Assembly (NCBI GenBank): GCA_030841965.1 | Contig: JAUUSJ010000001.1 | Span: 51,056 to 115,055, forward strand | Reading direction: 5' to 3' | From: Blautia sp. | Lineage (GTDB): Bacteria > Bacillota > Clostridia > Lachnospirales > Lachnospiraceae | Length of the DNA stretch: 64,000 nucleotides | Part shown: in pieces, positions 19,968 through 29,320 of the stretch | How positions within the stretch are numbered: position 1 is the first letter of the stretch | Layout of the letters: every line of letters begins with the position of its first letter | Translations under genes and position numbers: made by a program | The notes under the pieces: generated by a model | Databases searched by the model: none | The model's input: only the letters and a program-made list of their open reading frames with translations | Told to the model about the DNA's origin: nothing

Positions 19968-20476
19968 AAATTTGCATAATAAGAATAAAACTTAATTTTT
20001 TAAAGTTTCAAATATAAAAAAACTAAAAAAGAAAACTTTGACGGAAGAGCGCAATAAGAAATTCAATTTCCTCTTGTCATTATTATAGTTATGTGTTAGA
20101 ATTTTTACAATTTGAGTAATCTTCCAAAAAGAGGATGCCAAAATGATAAAATATAGAGAGTTCTATTTTTGGAAAAGAGAGAAAAACTAATAAAATAAGA
20201 GCAAGAAACAGTGTAATTAAGAAGATTTACCTGTGTGAAAGGGAGTTAACGAGTCAAGTTATCGGGGTTTTTGTCGTACTCACCACTACAGGATAAGGAA
20301 AAAGAAACTGTGGCTAGAAAAAAATTGGTTTTTGTGCGAGAAAAGAATAACTCAAATATCACAATAAAATGAAGGAATATTGTGTTTTTTCTTGCAAATT
20401 TGTAACTATTTTGAGATTGACTCTGAATCGTTACGTTATATTACGATAACTATAACTAGGAAAGGAAATAAGAAAA
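19968..20476 (+). other. 509-bp interval with carA promoter and an unclassified leader
   Basis: No gene seen. A promoter-like pair lies at 20074-20102, leaving a leader of about 365 nt before carA. The leader contains a moderately GC-richer block around 20230-20310 with possible stems (CCACTACAG with CTGTGG; AGTTAACGAGTCAAGTTATC). An imperfect palindrome GTTACGTTATATTACGATAAC (20430-20450; 21 bp, written GTTACGTTAT plus ATTACGATAAC) lies just before the ribosome site. I looked for a PyrR box, T-box, purine, glutamine and guanidine motifs and recognised none. Confidence 0.5.
20074..20102 (+). promoter_or_regulatory. candidate carAB promoter
   Basis: TTGTCA (20074-20079), a 17-bp spacer, and TAGAAT (20097-20102). 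It points at carA with a long leader between. Confidence 0.5.
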
Positions 20477-21550
20477 ATGAAAGCTTTTCTAATACTGGAA
20501 GATGGAAATATTTTTGAGGGACAGAGTATCGGTTCTACAACGGAGAAAGTGAGCGAGATTGTTTTTAATACTTCTATGACAGGATATTTGGAAGTATTGA
20601 CAGACCCATCCTATGCTGGACAGGCAGTTGTGATGACGTATCCGCTCATTGGAAATTATGGAATTGCGAGGGAAGATATGGAGGCGATAAGACCTTGGAG
20701 TCAGGGATTTATCGTGCATGAGATGTCCAGACTTGCGAGCAATTTTAGAAATGAACAGTCGTTAGATGAATTTTTAAAGGAGTGGGATATTTCAGGAATC
20801 GAGGGAATCGACACAAGAGCGTTGACAAAGATTTTACGTGATAAAGGAACAATGAATGGTATGATTACGACAAATGAAAATTTTGTCCTAGAGGAAGCCT
20901 TAGAGAAGATTAGGGCTTATAAGATTCAGGGTGTCGTGAGAATGGTTACATGCAAAGAAAAGCAGATTTTAGATAACGATGGTTATCATGTAGCTCTCTT
21001 AGATTTGGGTGCAAAGAAAAATATCGCAAAATCTCTTCATAAAAGAGGATGTAAAGTGACAATTTATCCGGCTTACACGAAGGCGGAGGAAATTTTGGCG
21101 GATTCTCCAGACGGAATTATGCTTTCCAATGGACCTGGAGATCCAAAGGACTGTGTGGAGATTATTGAGGAATTAAAAAAATTATTTGAGACGAATATTC
21201 CAATTTTTGCAATCTGTCTTGGACATCAACTTATGGCACTTGCAAACGGAGGAGATACTAAAAAAATGAAATGGGGACACCGCGGAGCGAATCATCCGGT
21301 AAAGGATGTCAGAACAGGTCGCGTCTATATTTCCTCACAGAATCATGGATATGTAGTACAAGAGGATAGTCTGGACCGAAAGATTGCAGAAGTCAGCTTC
21401 TTTAATGTAAACGACGGTTCAGTGGAGGGAGTTCACTATCTAGGAAAGAATGTGCAGACCGTACAATTCCATCCAGAGGCGAGTCCAGGACCTGTCGATA
21501 CAGCATTTTTATTTGATGAATTTATTAATATGATGGAGGTGTCCCAATAA
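20477..21550 (+). CDS. carA: carbamoyl-phosphate synthase small (glutaminase) subunit
   Basis: CarA releases ammonia from glutamine for CarB, giving carbamoyl phosphate for pyrimidines and arginine. The protein has 357 residues. The class I amidotransferase triad is visible: Cys in FAICLGHQLMAL (about residue 246) and His-Glu in VQFHPEASPGP (about 330-340). The N-terminal domain carries the CarA blocks FNTSMTGYLEVLTDPSY and EGIDTRALTK. The stop codon overlaps the carB start by one base (TAATG), so the subunits are translationally coupled. Confidence 0.97.
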   Translation: MKAFLILEDGNIFEGQSIGSTTEKVSEIVFNTSMTGYLEVLTDPSYAGQAVVMTYPLIGNYGIAREDMEAIRPWSQGFIVHEMSRLASNFRNEQSLDEFLKEWDISGIEGIDTRALTKILRDKGTMNGMITTNENFVLEEALEKIRAYKIQGVVRMVTCKEKQILDNDGYHVALLDLGAKKNIAKSLHKRGCKVTIYPAYTKAEEILADSPDGIMLSNGPGDPKDCVEIIEELKKLFETNIPIFAICLGHQLMALANGGDTKKMKWGHRGANHPVKDVRTGRVYISSQNHGYVVQEDSLDRKIAEVSFFNVNDGSVEGVHYLGKNVQTVQFHPEASPGPVDTAFLFDEFINMMEVSQ

Positions 21551-24500
21551 TGCCTAAAGATAGAAATATAAGAAAAGTATTAGTAATCGGTTCAGGACCG
21601 ATTGTCATTGGACAGGCGGCGGAGTTTGACTACGCTGGCACACAGGCTTGTCGTTCCCTAAAGGAAGAAGGAATTCAGGTTGTACTTATCAACTCAAACC
21701 CAGCGACAATTATGACAGATAAAGATATTGCAGATAAGGTTTATATTGAGCCTTTGACTGCAAGAGTAGTAAAGAAGTTAATTGAAAAAGAGAGACCAGA
21801 TAGCTTACTTCCAACACTTGGCGGTCAGGCAGCTCTTAATATTGCGATGGAATTGGACGAGGAAGGTTTCCTGAGAAAAAATGATGTTCGTCTTATTGGA
21901 ACATCCGCAAAGACGATTAAAAAGGCGGAGGACCGACTTGCATTTAAGGAGACGATGGAGAAGATTCATGAGCCGATTGCACCGAGTGAGGTCGTAGAAA
22001 ATGTGGAGGATGGTCTAAAGTTTGTCGAGACAATTGGCTATCCAGTTGTACTTCGTCCAGCCTATACACTCGGCGGCAGTGGCGGTGGAATTGCCGAGAA
22101 TGAGGAGCAGTTTATTGAGATTTTGGAAAATGGTCTTCGCCTAAGCCGTGTGGGTCAGGTTCTCGTTGAGAGATGTATCGCTGGCTGGAAGGAGATTGAG
22201 TACGAGGTAATGCGCGACTCAAACGGAACTTGTATCACCGTTTGTAATATGGAAAACTTGGACCCAGTCGGTGTCCACACAGGTGACAGTATTGTAGTGG
22301 CTCCATCCCAGACGCTTAGCGATAAAGAATATCAAATGCTTCGTACATCGGCATTGAATATTATTTCGGAGTTAAATGTGGAGGGTGGATGTAATGTGCA
22401 GTTTGCGCTTCACCCAGAATCGTTCGAGTACTGTGTTATCGAGGTAAACCCTCGTGTCAGCCGTTCCTCCGCACTCGCATCAAAGGCGACAGGATATCCG
22501 ATTGCGAAAGTAACAGCGAAGATTGCGCTTGGATATACACTAGATGAGATTAAAAATGCAGTTACAGGAAAGACATACGCAAGCTTTGAGCCAGCGCTCG
22601 ATTACTGTGTTGTAAAAATTCCTAGACTTCCATTTGATAAGTTTATTCAGGCAAAGAGAACGTTGACGACACAGATGAAGGCGACAGGCGAGGTTATGAG
22701 CATCTGTTCTAATTTTGAGAGTGCGCTTATGAAGGCGATTCGTTCCCTAGAGCAGCATGTGGATTGCTTAGACCACGGCGGATTTGACAGCCTGACATAC
22801 GAGGAGTTAGAGCATAGATTATATAAGGTGGATGATTTGAGAATCTATGCGATTGCCGAGGCGCTTAGAAGAGGAATCTCTCAAGAGGAGATTCACGAGA
22901 TTACAAAAATTGACCGTTGGTTTATAGATAAGCTTGCAATCCTGGTAGAAATGGAGTTAAAATTAAAGAATACCGAGGAATTAACGGATGAGCTTTTATT
23001 TGAGGCAAAGAAATTAGAATTCCCAGATGAAGTAATTGCTCGTTTTGTGAAAAAAGATGTGGCCAAGATTAAAGAGCAGAGAAAGAGAGCAGGAATTAAG
23101 CCAGCATATAAGATTGTAGATACATGTGCGGCTGAGTTTGAGGCGCAGACTCCATATTATTACTCTTGCTACGGTGGATTCAACGAGATTGAGGAAAATC
23201 ACAGGAAAAAGAAGGTTATGGTGCTTGGCTCAGGTCCAATCCGAATTGGACAGGGAATTGAGTTTGATTATTGTTCCGTACATAGCGTTTGGGCATTTAA
23301 GGAGAGCGGCTATGAGACAATTATTGTGAACAATAATCCAGAGACAGTGAGCACAGACTTTGATATCGCAGATAGGCTTTATTTTGAGCCATTGACTGCG
23401 GAAGATGTGGAAAATATCGTGAATCTAGAAAAGCCAGACGGAGCCGTTGTGCAGTTTGGTGGACAGACAGCGATTAAGCTTACAGAAGACCTCATGAAGA
23501 TGGGAGTAAAAATCCTTGGTACAAGTGCTGAGAATGTAGATGCGGCGGAAGATAGAGAGCTTTTTGATGAAATTTTGGAGGAATGCTGTATTCCAAGACC
23601 AAGGGGAACGACAGTATTTTCCTGTGAGGAAGCTCTCAAGGCGGCAAATGAGCTTGGATATCCAGTTTTAGTTCGACCTTCCTATGTTCTGGGAGGACAG
23701 GGAATGCAGATTGCTATCTCTGATAAGGATATCATTGAGTTTATGGAGATTATTAATCGTCAGGTTCAGGAGCATCCAATTCTCATTGATAAGTATTTAA
23801 TGGGAAAAGAAGTAGAGGTAGATGCGGTCTGTGACGGAGAAGATATTATTATTCCTGGTATTATGGAACATGTGGAGAGAGCAGGTATCCACTCAGGAGA
23901 TAGTATTTCTGTGTACCCGGCACAGAGCTTGACGCCAAAGATTAAGCGTGTTATCGAGGACTATACAAAGAAGTTAGCATATTCTCTTCATGTGATTGGA
24001 TTGATTAATATCCAGTTCATTGTATACCAAGATGAAGTATTTGTTATTGAGGTAAATCCTCGTTCCAGCCGTACAGTTCCTTATATTAGCAAGGTGACCG
24101 GAATTCCGATTGTGGACCTTGCATCGAAGGTAATGGTAGGCGCAAAATTAAAAGACCTTGGTTATAAACCAGGATTACAAGAAGAATCACAGTATATTGC
24201 GATTAAGATGCCGGTATTCTCTTTTGAAAAGTTAAAGGGAGCGGAGATTAGCCTTGGACCAGAGATGAAGTCCACGGGCGAATGTCTTGGAATCTCGAAG
24301 GATTTCCACGAGGCACTCTATAAGGCATTTTTAGGCGCTGGTATCGATTTGCCAAAGCATAGAAAGATGATTTTGACAGTAAAAGATTCTGATAAATTAG
24401 AGGCAGTTGAGGTGGGAAGAAGATTCCAAGAACTTGGATATGAGATTTATTCCACAAGGAGTACTTGTAAGGTTCTAAATAAAAACGGAGTTTTTGCAAA

Positions 24501-24747
24501 GCATATTAATAAGATTGAGGAGGAGAGTCCGAACTTATTGGATTTGATTTTAAGCCATGAGATTGACCTTATTATCGATACACCGTCACAGGGTGTTGAT
24601 AAGAGCAGAGATGGATTTTTAATTCGTCGTCATGCGATTGAGACAGGAGTGACTTGTCTTACCTCTCTTGACACAGCGAATGCTTTGCTTACTAGCTTGG
24701 AAAGCCCACATAAAGAGCTGTCCTTAATTGATATCGCAAAGATATAG
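21550..24747 (+). CDS. carB: carbamoyl-phosphate synthase large subunit
   Basis: CarB uses ammonia, bicarbonate and two ATP to make carbamoyl phosphate. The 1065 residues contain two homologous ATP-grasp halves, starting VLVIGSGPIVIGQAAEFDYA (about residue 10) and VMVLGSGPIRIGQGIEFDYC (about 557). Matching ATP-binding segments are YTLGGSGGGIAENEEQF and SYVLGGQGMQIAIS. The C-terminal MGS-like allosteric domain starts about residue 935 and includes STRSTCKVLNKNGV and IIDTPSQGVDKSRDGFLIRR. glnA, which makes the glutamine consumed by CarA, follows 91 bp downstream. Confidence 0.98.
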   Translation: MPKDRNIRKVLVIGSGPIVIGQAAEFDYAGTQACRSLKEEGIQVVLINSNPATIMTDKDIADKVYIEPLTARVVKKLIEKERPDSLLPTLGGQAALNIAMELDEEGFLRKNDVRLIGTSAKTIKKAEDRLAFKETMEKIHEPIAPSEVVENVEDGLKFVETIGYPVVLRPAYTLGGSGGGIAENEEQFIEILENGLRLSRVGQVLVERCIAGWKEIEYEVMRDSNGTCITVCNMENLDPVGVHTGDSIVVAPSQTLSDKEYQMLRTSALNIISELNVEGGCNVQFALHPESFEYCVIEVNPRVSRSSALASKATGYPIAKVTAKIALGYTLDEIKNAVTGKTYASFEPALDYCVVKIPRLPFDKFIQAKRTLTTQMKATGEVMSICSNFESALMKAIRSLEQHVDCLDHGGFDSLTYEELEHRLYKVDDLRIYAIAEALRRGISQEEIHEITKIDRWFIDKLAILVEMELKLKNTEELTDELLFEAKKLEFPDEVIARFVKKDVAKIKEQRKRAGIKPAYKIVDTCAAEFEAQTPYYYSCYGGFNEIEENHRKKKVMVLGSGPIRIGQGIEFDYCSVHSVWAFKESGYETIIVNNNPETVSTDFDIADRLYFEPLTAEDVENIVNLEKPDGAVVQFGGQTAIKLTEDLMKMGVKILGTSAENVDAAEDRELFDEILEECCIPRPRGTTVFSCEEALKAANELGYPVLVRPSYVLGGQGMQIAISDKDIIEFMEIINRQVQEHPILIDKYLMGKEVEVDAVCDGEDIIIPGIMEHVERAGIHSGDSISVYPAQSLTPKIKRVIEDYTKKLAYSLHVIGLINIQFIVYQDEVFVIEVNPRSSRTVPYISKVTGIPIVDLASKVMVGAKLKDLGYKPGLQEESQYIAIKMPVFSFEKLKGAEISLGPEMKSTGECLGISKDFHEALYKAFLGAGIDLPKHRKMILTVKDSDKLEAVEVGRRFQELGYEIYSTRSTCKVLNKNGVFAKHINKIEEESPNLLDLILSHEIDLIIDTPSQGVDKSRDGFLIRRHAIETGVTCLTSLDTANALLTSLESPHKELSLIDIAKI

Positions 24748-24764
24748 TTATGATGAAACTTCCG

Positions 24765-24814
24765 GCAAATGTCTATGCAGATAGTTTGTTTTAACTGGAT
24801 GGATAGACATTTGC
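24765..24814 (+). promoter_or_regulatory. 12-bp inverted repeat in the glnA leader
   Basis: GCAAATGTCTAT (24765-24776) and ATAGACATTTGC (24803-24814) are perfect reverse complements around a 26-nt loop, 25 bp before the glnA ATG. No T-run follows, so it is not an intrinsic terminator. Because an ANTAR RNA-binding regulator is encoded two genes on, an RNA-level role in glnA control is possible but unproven. Confidence 0.5.
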
Positions 24815-24838
24815 AGATGGAAATAAGGAGAGTAGAGA

Positions 24839-26170
24839 ATGAAAAGATATACGAAACAAGATATCATCGACCGAGTAGAAAATGAAGATATTCAGTTTAT
24901 TCGACTTCAATTTACAGATATATTTGGCGCATTGAAAAATGTAGCGATTTCTGCGAGCCAGCTAGAGAGGGCATTAGATAATAAATGCATGTTTGACGGC
25001 TCCTCCATCGATGGGTATGCGCGTATCGAGGAGTCCGATATGTGTCTTTATCCGGATTTGAATACATTTGAGATTGCAACTTGGAGACCACAGGTTGGAA
25101 AAGTAGCGAGAATGATTTGTGATGTCTATCGCCCAGACGGAGTTCCATTTACGGGAGACTCAAGATATATTTTGAAAAAAGTATTAAAAAAAGCGGCGAA
25201 GATGGAATATACATTTAATGTGGGTCCAGAATGTGAGTTTTTCTTATTCCACACAGACGATAACGGTATGCCGACGACAGTCACTCACGAGAAGGCAAGT
25301 TATTTCGATGTCGCTCCACTTGACCTTGGAGAGAATGCGAGAAGAGATATCGTGCTCACACTTGAGAGTATGGGATTTGAGATTGAGGCATCCCACCATG
25401 AAGTAGCTCCAGCCCAGCATGAGATTGATTTTAAGTATGATAATGCCCTGAGAACGGCGGATAATATTCAGACATTTAAGTTTGCGGTGAAATCTATTGC
25501 CAAGAGACATGGTCTTTATGCAAGCTTCATGCCAAAGCCAATCACTGGCGTGGATGGTTCTGGTATGCATATCAATATGTCATTATTTAAAAATAAGAAA
25601 AATATTTTTGCAGACCCAAAGGACGAGATTGGACTTAGTGAGGATTGTTATCATTTTATGGCGGGACTCTTAAAACATGCCAAGGCGATAAGTTTGATTG
25701 GTAATCCAATCGTCAATTCTTATAAGAGATTGGTAGCTGGATATGAGGCACCGATAGATATTGGATGGTCTTGTATTAATCGAAGTCCTCTGATTCGTAT
25801 TCCAGCACCGAGAGGGGCAGAGACGAGAATCGAGTTTCGCAGTCCAGACCCAGCGGCGAATCCATATTTACTTTTGGCATGCTGCCTGGCAGCAGGACTC
25901 GACGGAATTGAGAATAAACTAGAAGTTCCAGATAGAATTGACAGTAATTTTTATGAGATGACAGATGCACAGAGAAAAAAAGTTGGTGTGGAAAAACTTC
26001 CTCTGAATTTAATCGAGGCGGCAGACGCCTTAGAGCAGGACGAATTATTGATGGGTGTCCTCGGGGAAGATGTCGCTCGCAAATTTATCGAAGCAAAGAG
26101 AAAAGAGTGGGAAGCGTACCGAATACAGGTGACAGATTGGGAGATTAAAGAATACCTTTATCATATTTAG
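24839..26170 (+). CDS. glnA: type I glutamine synthetase
   Basis: GlnA joins ammonia and glutamate to glutamine with ATP. It has 443 residues, the short GSI-alpha length seen in Firmicutes, without the adenylylation insertion. Signatures include FDGSSIDGYARIEESDM (residues about 52-68), NVGPECEFFLF, SHHEVAPAQHEIDFKY, GSGMHINMSLF and NRSPLIRIPAPRGAETRIEF. The ribosome site AAGGAGAG lies before the ATG. An ANTAR-type antiterminator gene follows after 47 bp, an arrangement known from clostridia where the regulator controls nitrogen genes. Confidence 0.97.
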   Translation: MKRYTKQDIIDRVENEDIQFIRLQFTDIFGALKNVAISASQLERALDNKCMFDGSSIDGYARIEESDMCLYPDLNTFEIATWRPQVGKVARMICDVYRPDGVPFTGDSRYILKKVLKKAAKMEYTFNVGPECEFFLFHTDDNGMPTTVTHEKASYFDVAPLDLGENARRDIVLTLESMGFEIEASHHEVAPAQHEIDFKYDNALRTADNIQTFKFAVKSIAKRHGLYASFMPKPITGVDGSGMHINMSLFKNKKNIFADPKDEIGLSEDCYHFMAGLLKHAKAISLIGNPIVNSYKRLVAGYEAPIDIGWSCINRSPLIRIPAPRGAETRIEFRSPDPAANPYLLLACCLAAGLDGIENKLEVPDRIDSNFYEMTDAQRKKVGVEKLPLNLIEAADALEQDELLMGVLGEDVARKFIEAKRKEWEAYRIQVTDWEIKEYLYHI

Positions 26171-26217
26171 TAGTATATCAGGGAACAAGTTGGTAGGAGG
26201 AGCAAGGTGGTGAGAAT

Positions 26218-26793
26218 TTGATTAACGTAATCATTGTGTTCCCAAAGTTAGAAAATGCAAAACATATTAGAAGTTTGCTCATGCGGAGCGGAATAGAAGT
26301 TACGGCTCTTTGTACGACAGGTGCGCAGGCATTGCAGGCGATAGAAGAATGCGAGGATGGTATTATTGTATGTGGGTATCGCTTTCCCGATATGCTCTGT
26401 GATGAGCTAAGGGAATATCTCCCGACGACTTTTGAGATGGTTGTTATCGCATCAAGTGCTCGGTATATGGATATAAAAACAGATGATATCGTATATCTTT
26501 CTATGCCGATGAAGGTTTACGATTTACTTGAGACAATGAATATGCTGATAGATTCTCTTAGAAGAAAACGAAAGAAGAGAAGAGCAAAGCCGAGACAGAG
26601 AAGTAAGGAAGAGATTTTGATTATAGATAATGCAAAAGAATTATTGGAAATACAAAAAGGAATGACAGAGGAGGAGGCTCATCGATATTTACAAAAGACG
26701 AGTATGGATAATGGAACGAACCTAGTTGAGACAGCACAGATGGTATTAAGGATTTTCAATTATGATGAAAATCCCGTGCACCAGCTAGAGTGA
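26218..26793 (+). CDS. ANTAR-domain RNA-binding antiterminator with a degenerate receiver
   Basis: A 191-residue protein. Residues 1-115 look like a response-regulator receiver (INVIIVFPKLENAKHIRSLL, then EDGIIVCGYRFPDMLCDEL). The phosphoacceptor Asp expected after the third strand is Gly in VCGYRFPDM. Residues 135-190 match an ANTAR domain (IIDNAKELLEIQKGMTEEEAHRYLQKTSMDN), which binds paired hairpins in nascent RNA and blocks termination. A basic linker RRKRKKRRAKPRQRSK joins the parts. The start is TTG at 26218, preceded by AAGGTGG. Linked to glnA it probably regulates nitrogen metabolism; without the Asp, control is likely by partner binding rather than phosphorylation. Confidence 0.85.
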   Translation: MINVIIVFPKLENAKHIRSLLMRSGIEVTALCTTGAQALQAIEECEDGIIVCGYRFPDMLCDELREYLPTTFEMVVIASSARYMDIKTDDIVYLSMPMKVYDLLETMNMLIDSLRRKRKKRRAKPRQRSKEEILIIDNAKELLEIQKGMTEEEAHRYLQKTSMDNGTNLVETAQMVLRIFNYDENPVHQLE

Positions 26794-26855
26794 ATGTTTT
26801 TGAAGGCGCTGGCGCCAGTGACGCCCGTTTAGCGTCGACCAGAGTGGAACGTAGA

Positions 26856-26924
26856 TGCGGGAGCATATTGTGCGGAGCAATCTGGTATCAAAGGGGTCAA
26901 AAGACCTTTTGATTCCAACATCAT
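26856..26924 (+). repeat. two-hairpin repeat (family 2), copy b
   Basis: TGCGGGAGCATATTGTGCGG then AGCAATCTGGTATCAAAGGG and a GTCAAAAGACCTTTTGAT hairpin ending in CCAACATCAT. It lies between the ANTAR gene and dapF. It is directly preceded by a GC-rich stretch (26807-26850) with CTGGCGCCAG and a GACGC...GCGTC pair. Confidence 0.8.
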
Positions 26925-26984
26925 TGGATTCCACTGTCAGGAATTTAGTTTTAGATTTTTTAGATATAGAAAAGAGGGAGAGGT

Positions 26985-27830
26985 ATGAAGTTTACGAAGA
27001 TGCATGGATGCGGAAACGACTATGTATATATTAATTGTTTTGAGGAGAAAGTGGAAAATCCAAGTGAGCTGGCAGTGAAGGTGAGTAATCGCCATTTTGG
27101 AGTTGGCTCTGACGGATTAATTCTCATCTGCCCATCGGATAAGGCAGATTTTCGTATGGATATGTATAATGCCGACGGAAGCCAGTCCGAGATGTGTGGA
27201 AACGGTATCCGCTGTGTCGGAAAATACGTCTATGATTATGGATTAACCGATAAAGATGAGGTTTCTGTTGAGACATTGGCCGGTATTAAGTATTTGAAAT
27301 TCCAGATTGAGGATGGAAAAGTACAGATGATCACAGTGGATATGGGAGAGCCAGAGCTTATTGCGGCAAACGTGCCAGTTATCTCTGAGAATGAGAAGGC
27401 AATCGACGAGGAAATCATTGTGGACGGCAGCTCATATCGTATGACTTGCGTCTCAATGGGAAATCCACACTGTGTAGTTTTTGTAGATTCTACAGCAGAG
27501 TTTCCATTGGAGGAAATTGGACCAAAGTTTGAGTCACATGAGAGATTTCCAAGACGTGTCAATGCAGAGTTCGTACAGGTTTTAAGTGAAAATGAAGTGA
27601 ATATGCGCGTCTGGGAGAGAGGAACAGGGGAGACAATGGCATGTGGAACGGGAACCTGTGCCACGGCGGTTGCCTGCGTTCTAAACGGCAAAACAAAAGA
27701 CGAGGTAAAAGTACATTTACTCGGAGGAGACTTGATTATCAAATGGGATAGACAGACAAATCATATTTATATGACAGGTCCAGCAGCAGTTGTATTTGAT
27801 GGAGTATTTTGTGACCAAGCAATCAATTAA
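26985..27830 (+). CDS. dapF: diaminopimelate epimerase
   Basis: DapF converts LL- to meso-diaminopimelate for peptidoglycan and lysine. The protein has 281 residues. The two catalytic cysteines are in SEMCGNGIRCVG (about residue 71) and MACGTGTCATAVA (about 220). The start MKFTKMHGCGNDYVYI and the NPHCVVFVD block are typical. AGAGGGAGAGGT precedes the ATG. dapL follows 98 bp later, so the enzyme that makes the LL isomer and the one that epimerises it are adjacent. Confidence 0.97.
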   Translation: MKFTKMHGCGNDYVYINCFEEKVENPSELAVKVSNRHFGVGSDGLILICPSDKADFRMDMYNADGSQSEMCGNGIRCVGKYVYDYGLTDKDEVSVETLAGIKYLKFQIEDGKVQMITVDMGEPELIAANVPVISENEKAIDEEIIVDGSSYRMTCVSMGNPHCVVFVDSTAEFPLEEIGPKFESHERFPRRVNAEFVQVLSENEVNMRVWERGTGETMACGTGTCATAVACVLNGKTKDEVKVHLLGGDLIIKWDRQTNHIYMTGPAAVVFDGVFCDQAIN

Positions 27831-27835
27831 AATGA

Positions 27836-27862
27836 AGTTGGGGTCAAAAGGTCTTTTGTAGG
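27836..27862 (-). repeat. truncated copy of the family 2 repeat
   Basis: GTTGGGGTCAAAAGGTCTTT plus TG here matches, in inverse orientation, the last third of the family 2 repeat (CAAAAGACCTTTTGACCCCAAC). It begins 6 bp after the dapF stop and lacks the first hairpin. Confidence 0.55.
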
Positions 27863-27928
27863 ACAACTCATAAGAATACAGTTTTAAAATGCTGGTATTT
27901 TAAGATAAAAAACAGGAGGATAAGCATA

Positions 27929-29143
27929 ATGGTAAAAATTAACGACAATTATTTAAAACTTCCAGGAAGTTATTTATTTTCTACAATTGCAAAAAAAGTA
28001 GCGGCTTATACAGAGGCGAATCCAGATAAAAAAATCATTCGTCTCGGAATCGGGGATGTGACACAGCCACTTGCTCCAGCGATTATCGATGCTCTGCATA
28101 GCGCAGTAGACGAGATGGCGGATGCAGCCACATTTAAGGGATATGCTCCAGACTTAGGATATGAGTTTTTGAGAAATGCTATCGCAAAAAATGATTATGC
28201 AGATAGAGGCTGCGATATCGCGGCAGATGAGATTTTCGTGTCTGACGGTGCAAAATGCGACTCTGGAAATATTCAGGAGATTTTCTCTGTAGATAATAAA
28301 ATTGCAGTTTGTGACCCAGTCTATCCCGTTTATGTAGATACCAATGTCATGGCGGGAAGAACTGGAACTTATAACCCTAAGACAGAGACATGGAGTGATG
28401 TTATCTATATGCCTTGTACCGCAGATAATAACTTTGCCCCAGACCTTCCAAAGAAAGTGCCAGATATCATTTATCTTTGCTTCCCAAATAACCCAACTGG
28501 CGCGACAATTACAAAAGCACAGCTTCAAGAATGGGTAGATTACGCAAATAAAGTTGGCGCCATCATTATCTATGATGCAGCTTATGAGGCATATATTTCT
28601 GAGGATAATATAGCTCACTCCATCTATGAATGCGAGGGAGCGAGAACTTGCGCAATTGAGCTTCGCTCCTTCTCTAAAAATGCGGGATTCACAGGAGTTC
28701 GTCTCGGCTTTACAGTAATTCCAAAAGATTTAGTAGTCGATGGAACAGCTTTACATGCACTTTGGGCTAGACGTCACGGCACAAAATACAACGGAGCTCC
28801 ATATATCGTTCAAAAGGCCGGAGAGGCAGTCTACTCTGATGCGGGAAAAGAGCAGTTAAAAGTACAGGTTGGATATTATATGGATAATGCAAAGATTATC
28901 TATGAGGGATTAAAAAATGCCGGCTACACGGTATCCGGTGGTGTGAATGCGCCATATATCTGGTTAAAGACTCCAGATAAGATGACATCTTGGGAATTCT
29001 TTGATTATTTGCTGGAGACGGCAAATGTAGTTGGAACTCCTGGCTCAGGATTTGGACCAAGCGGTGAGGGATATTTCAGACTGACTGCATTCGGTTCTCG
29101 TGAAAATACAATCGCTGCAATGGAGAGAATTAAGGCATTATAG
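27929..29143 (+). CDS. dapL: LL-diaminopimelate aminotransferase
   Basis: DapL makes LL-diaminopimelate directly from tetrahydrodipicolinate and glutamate, bypassing the succinylase or acetylase steps. The 404-residue class I/II aminotransferase begins with the family pattern [20 protein letters not shown]. It has [38 protein letters not shown] and the PLP lysine in [15 protein letters not shown] (about residue 250). No dapD, dapC or dapE is present, which fits this route. A clear terminator follows. Confidence 0.96.
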   Translation: MVKINDNYLKLPGSYLFSTIAKKVAAYTEANPDKKIIRLGIGDVTQPLAPAIIDALHSAVDEMADAATFKGYAPDLGYEFLRNAIAKNDYADRGCDIAADEIFVSDGAKCDSGNIQEIFSVDNKIAVCDPVYPVYVDTNVMAGRTGTYNPKTETWSDVIYMPCTADNNFAPDLPKKVPDIIYLCFPNNPTGATITKAQLQEWVDYANKVGAIIIYDAAYEAYISEDNIAHSIYECEGARTCAIELRSFSKNAGFTGVRLGFTVIPKDLVVDGTALHALWARRHGTKYNGAPYIVQKAGEAVYSDAGKEQLKVQVGYYMDNAKIIYEGLKNAGYTVSGGVNAPYIWLKTPDKMTSWEFFDYLLETANVVGTPGSGFGPSGEGYFRLTAFGSRENTIAAMERIKAL

Positions 29144-29251
29144 AAGACCGAATAGGGGCAATAGATTCGATTGAAAATAACGAGGACGAATTAGGTAAAA
29201 ATGAATGAGATAATAAAAACAAATTGATAAATGAGTTAGATAAAAGATAAT

Positions 29252-29290
29252 GGGGATATCAAAGGTAAGTTTGATATCCCCTTATTTCTT
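29252..29290 (+). terminator. terminator after dapL
   Basis: GGGGATATCAAA (29252-29263) and TTTGATATCCCC (29270-29281) pair perfectly around a 6-nt loop and are followed by TTATTTCTTA. Confidence 0.85.
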
Positions 29291-29320
29291 AGTATTAGTC
29301 GGTTTACGGTTCATGATAGC

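Noticed and set aside
24765..24814. Intrinsic terminator between carB and glnA
   Set aside because: The 12-bp stem has a 26-nt loop and no T-run after it.
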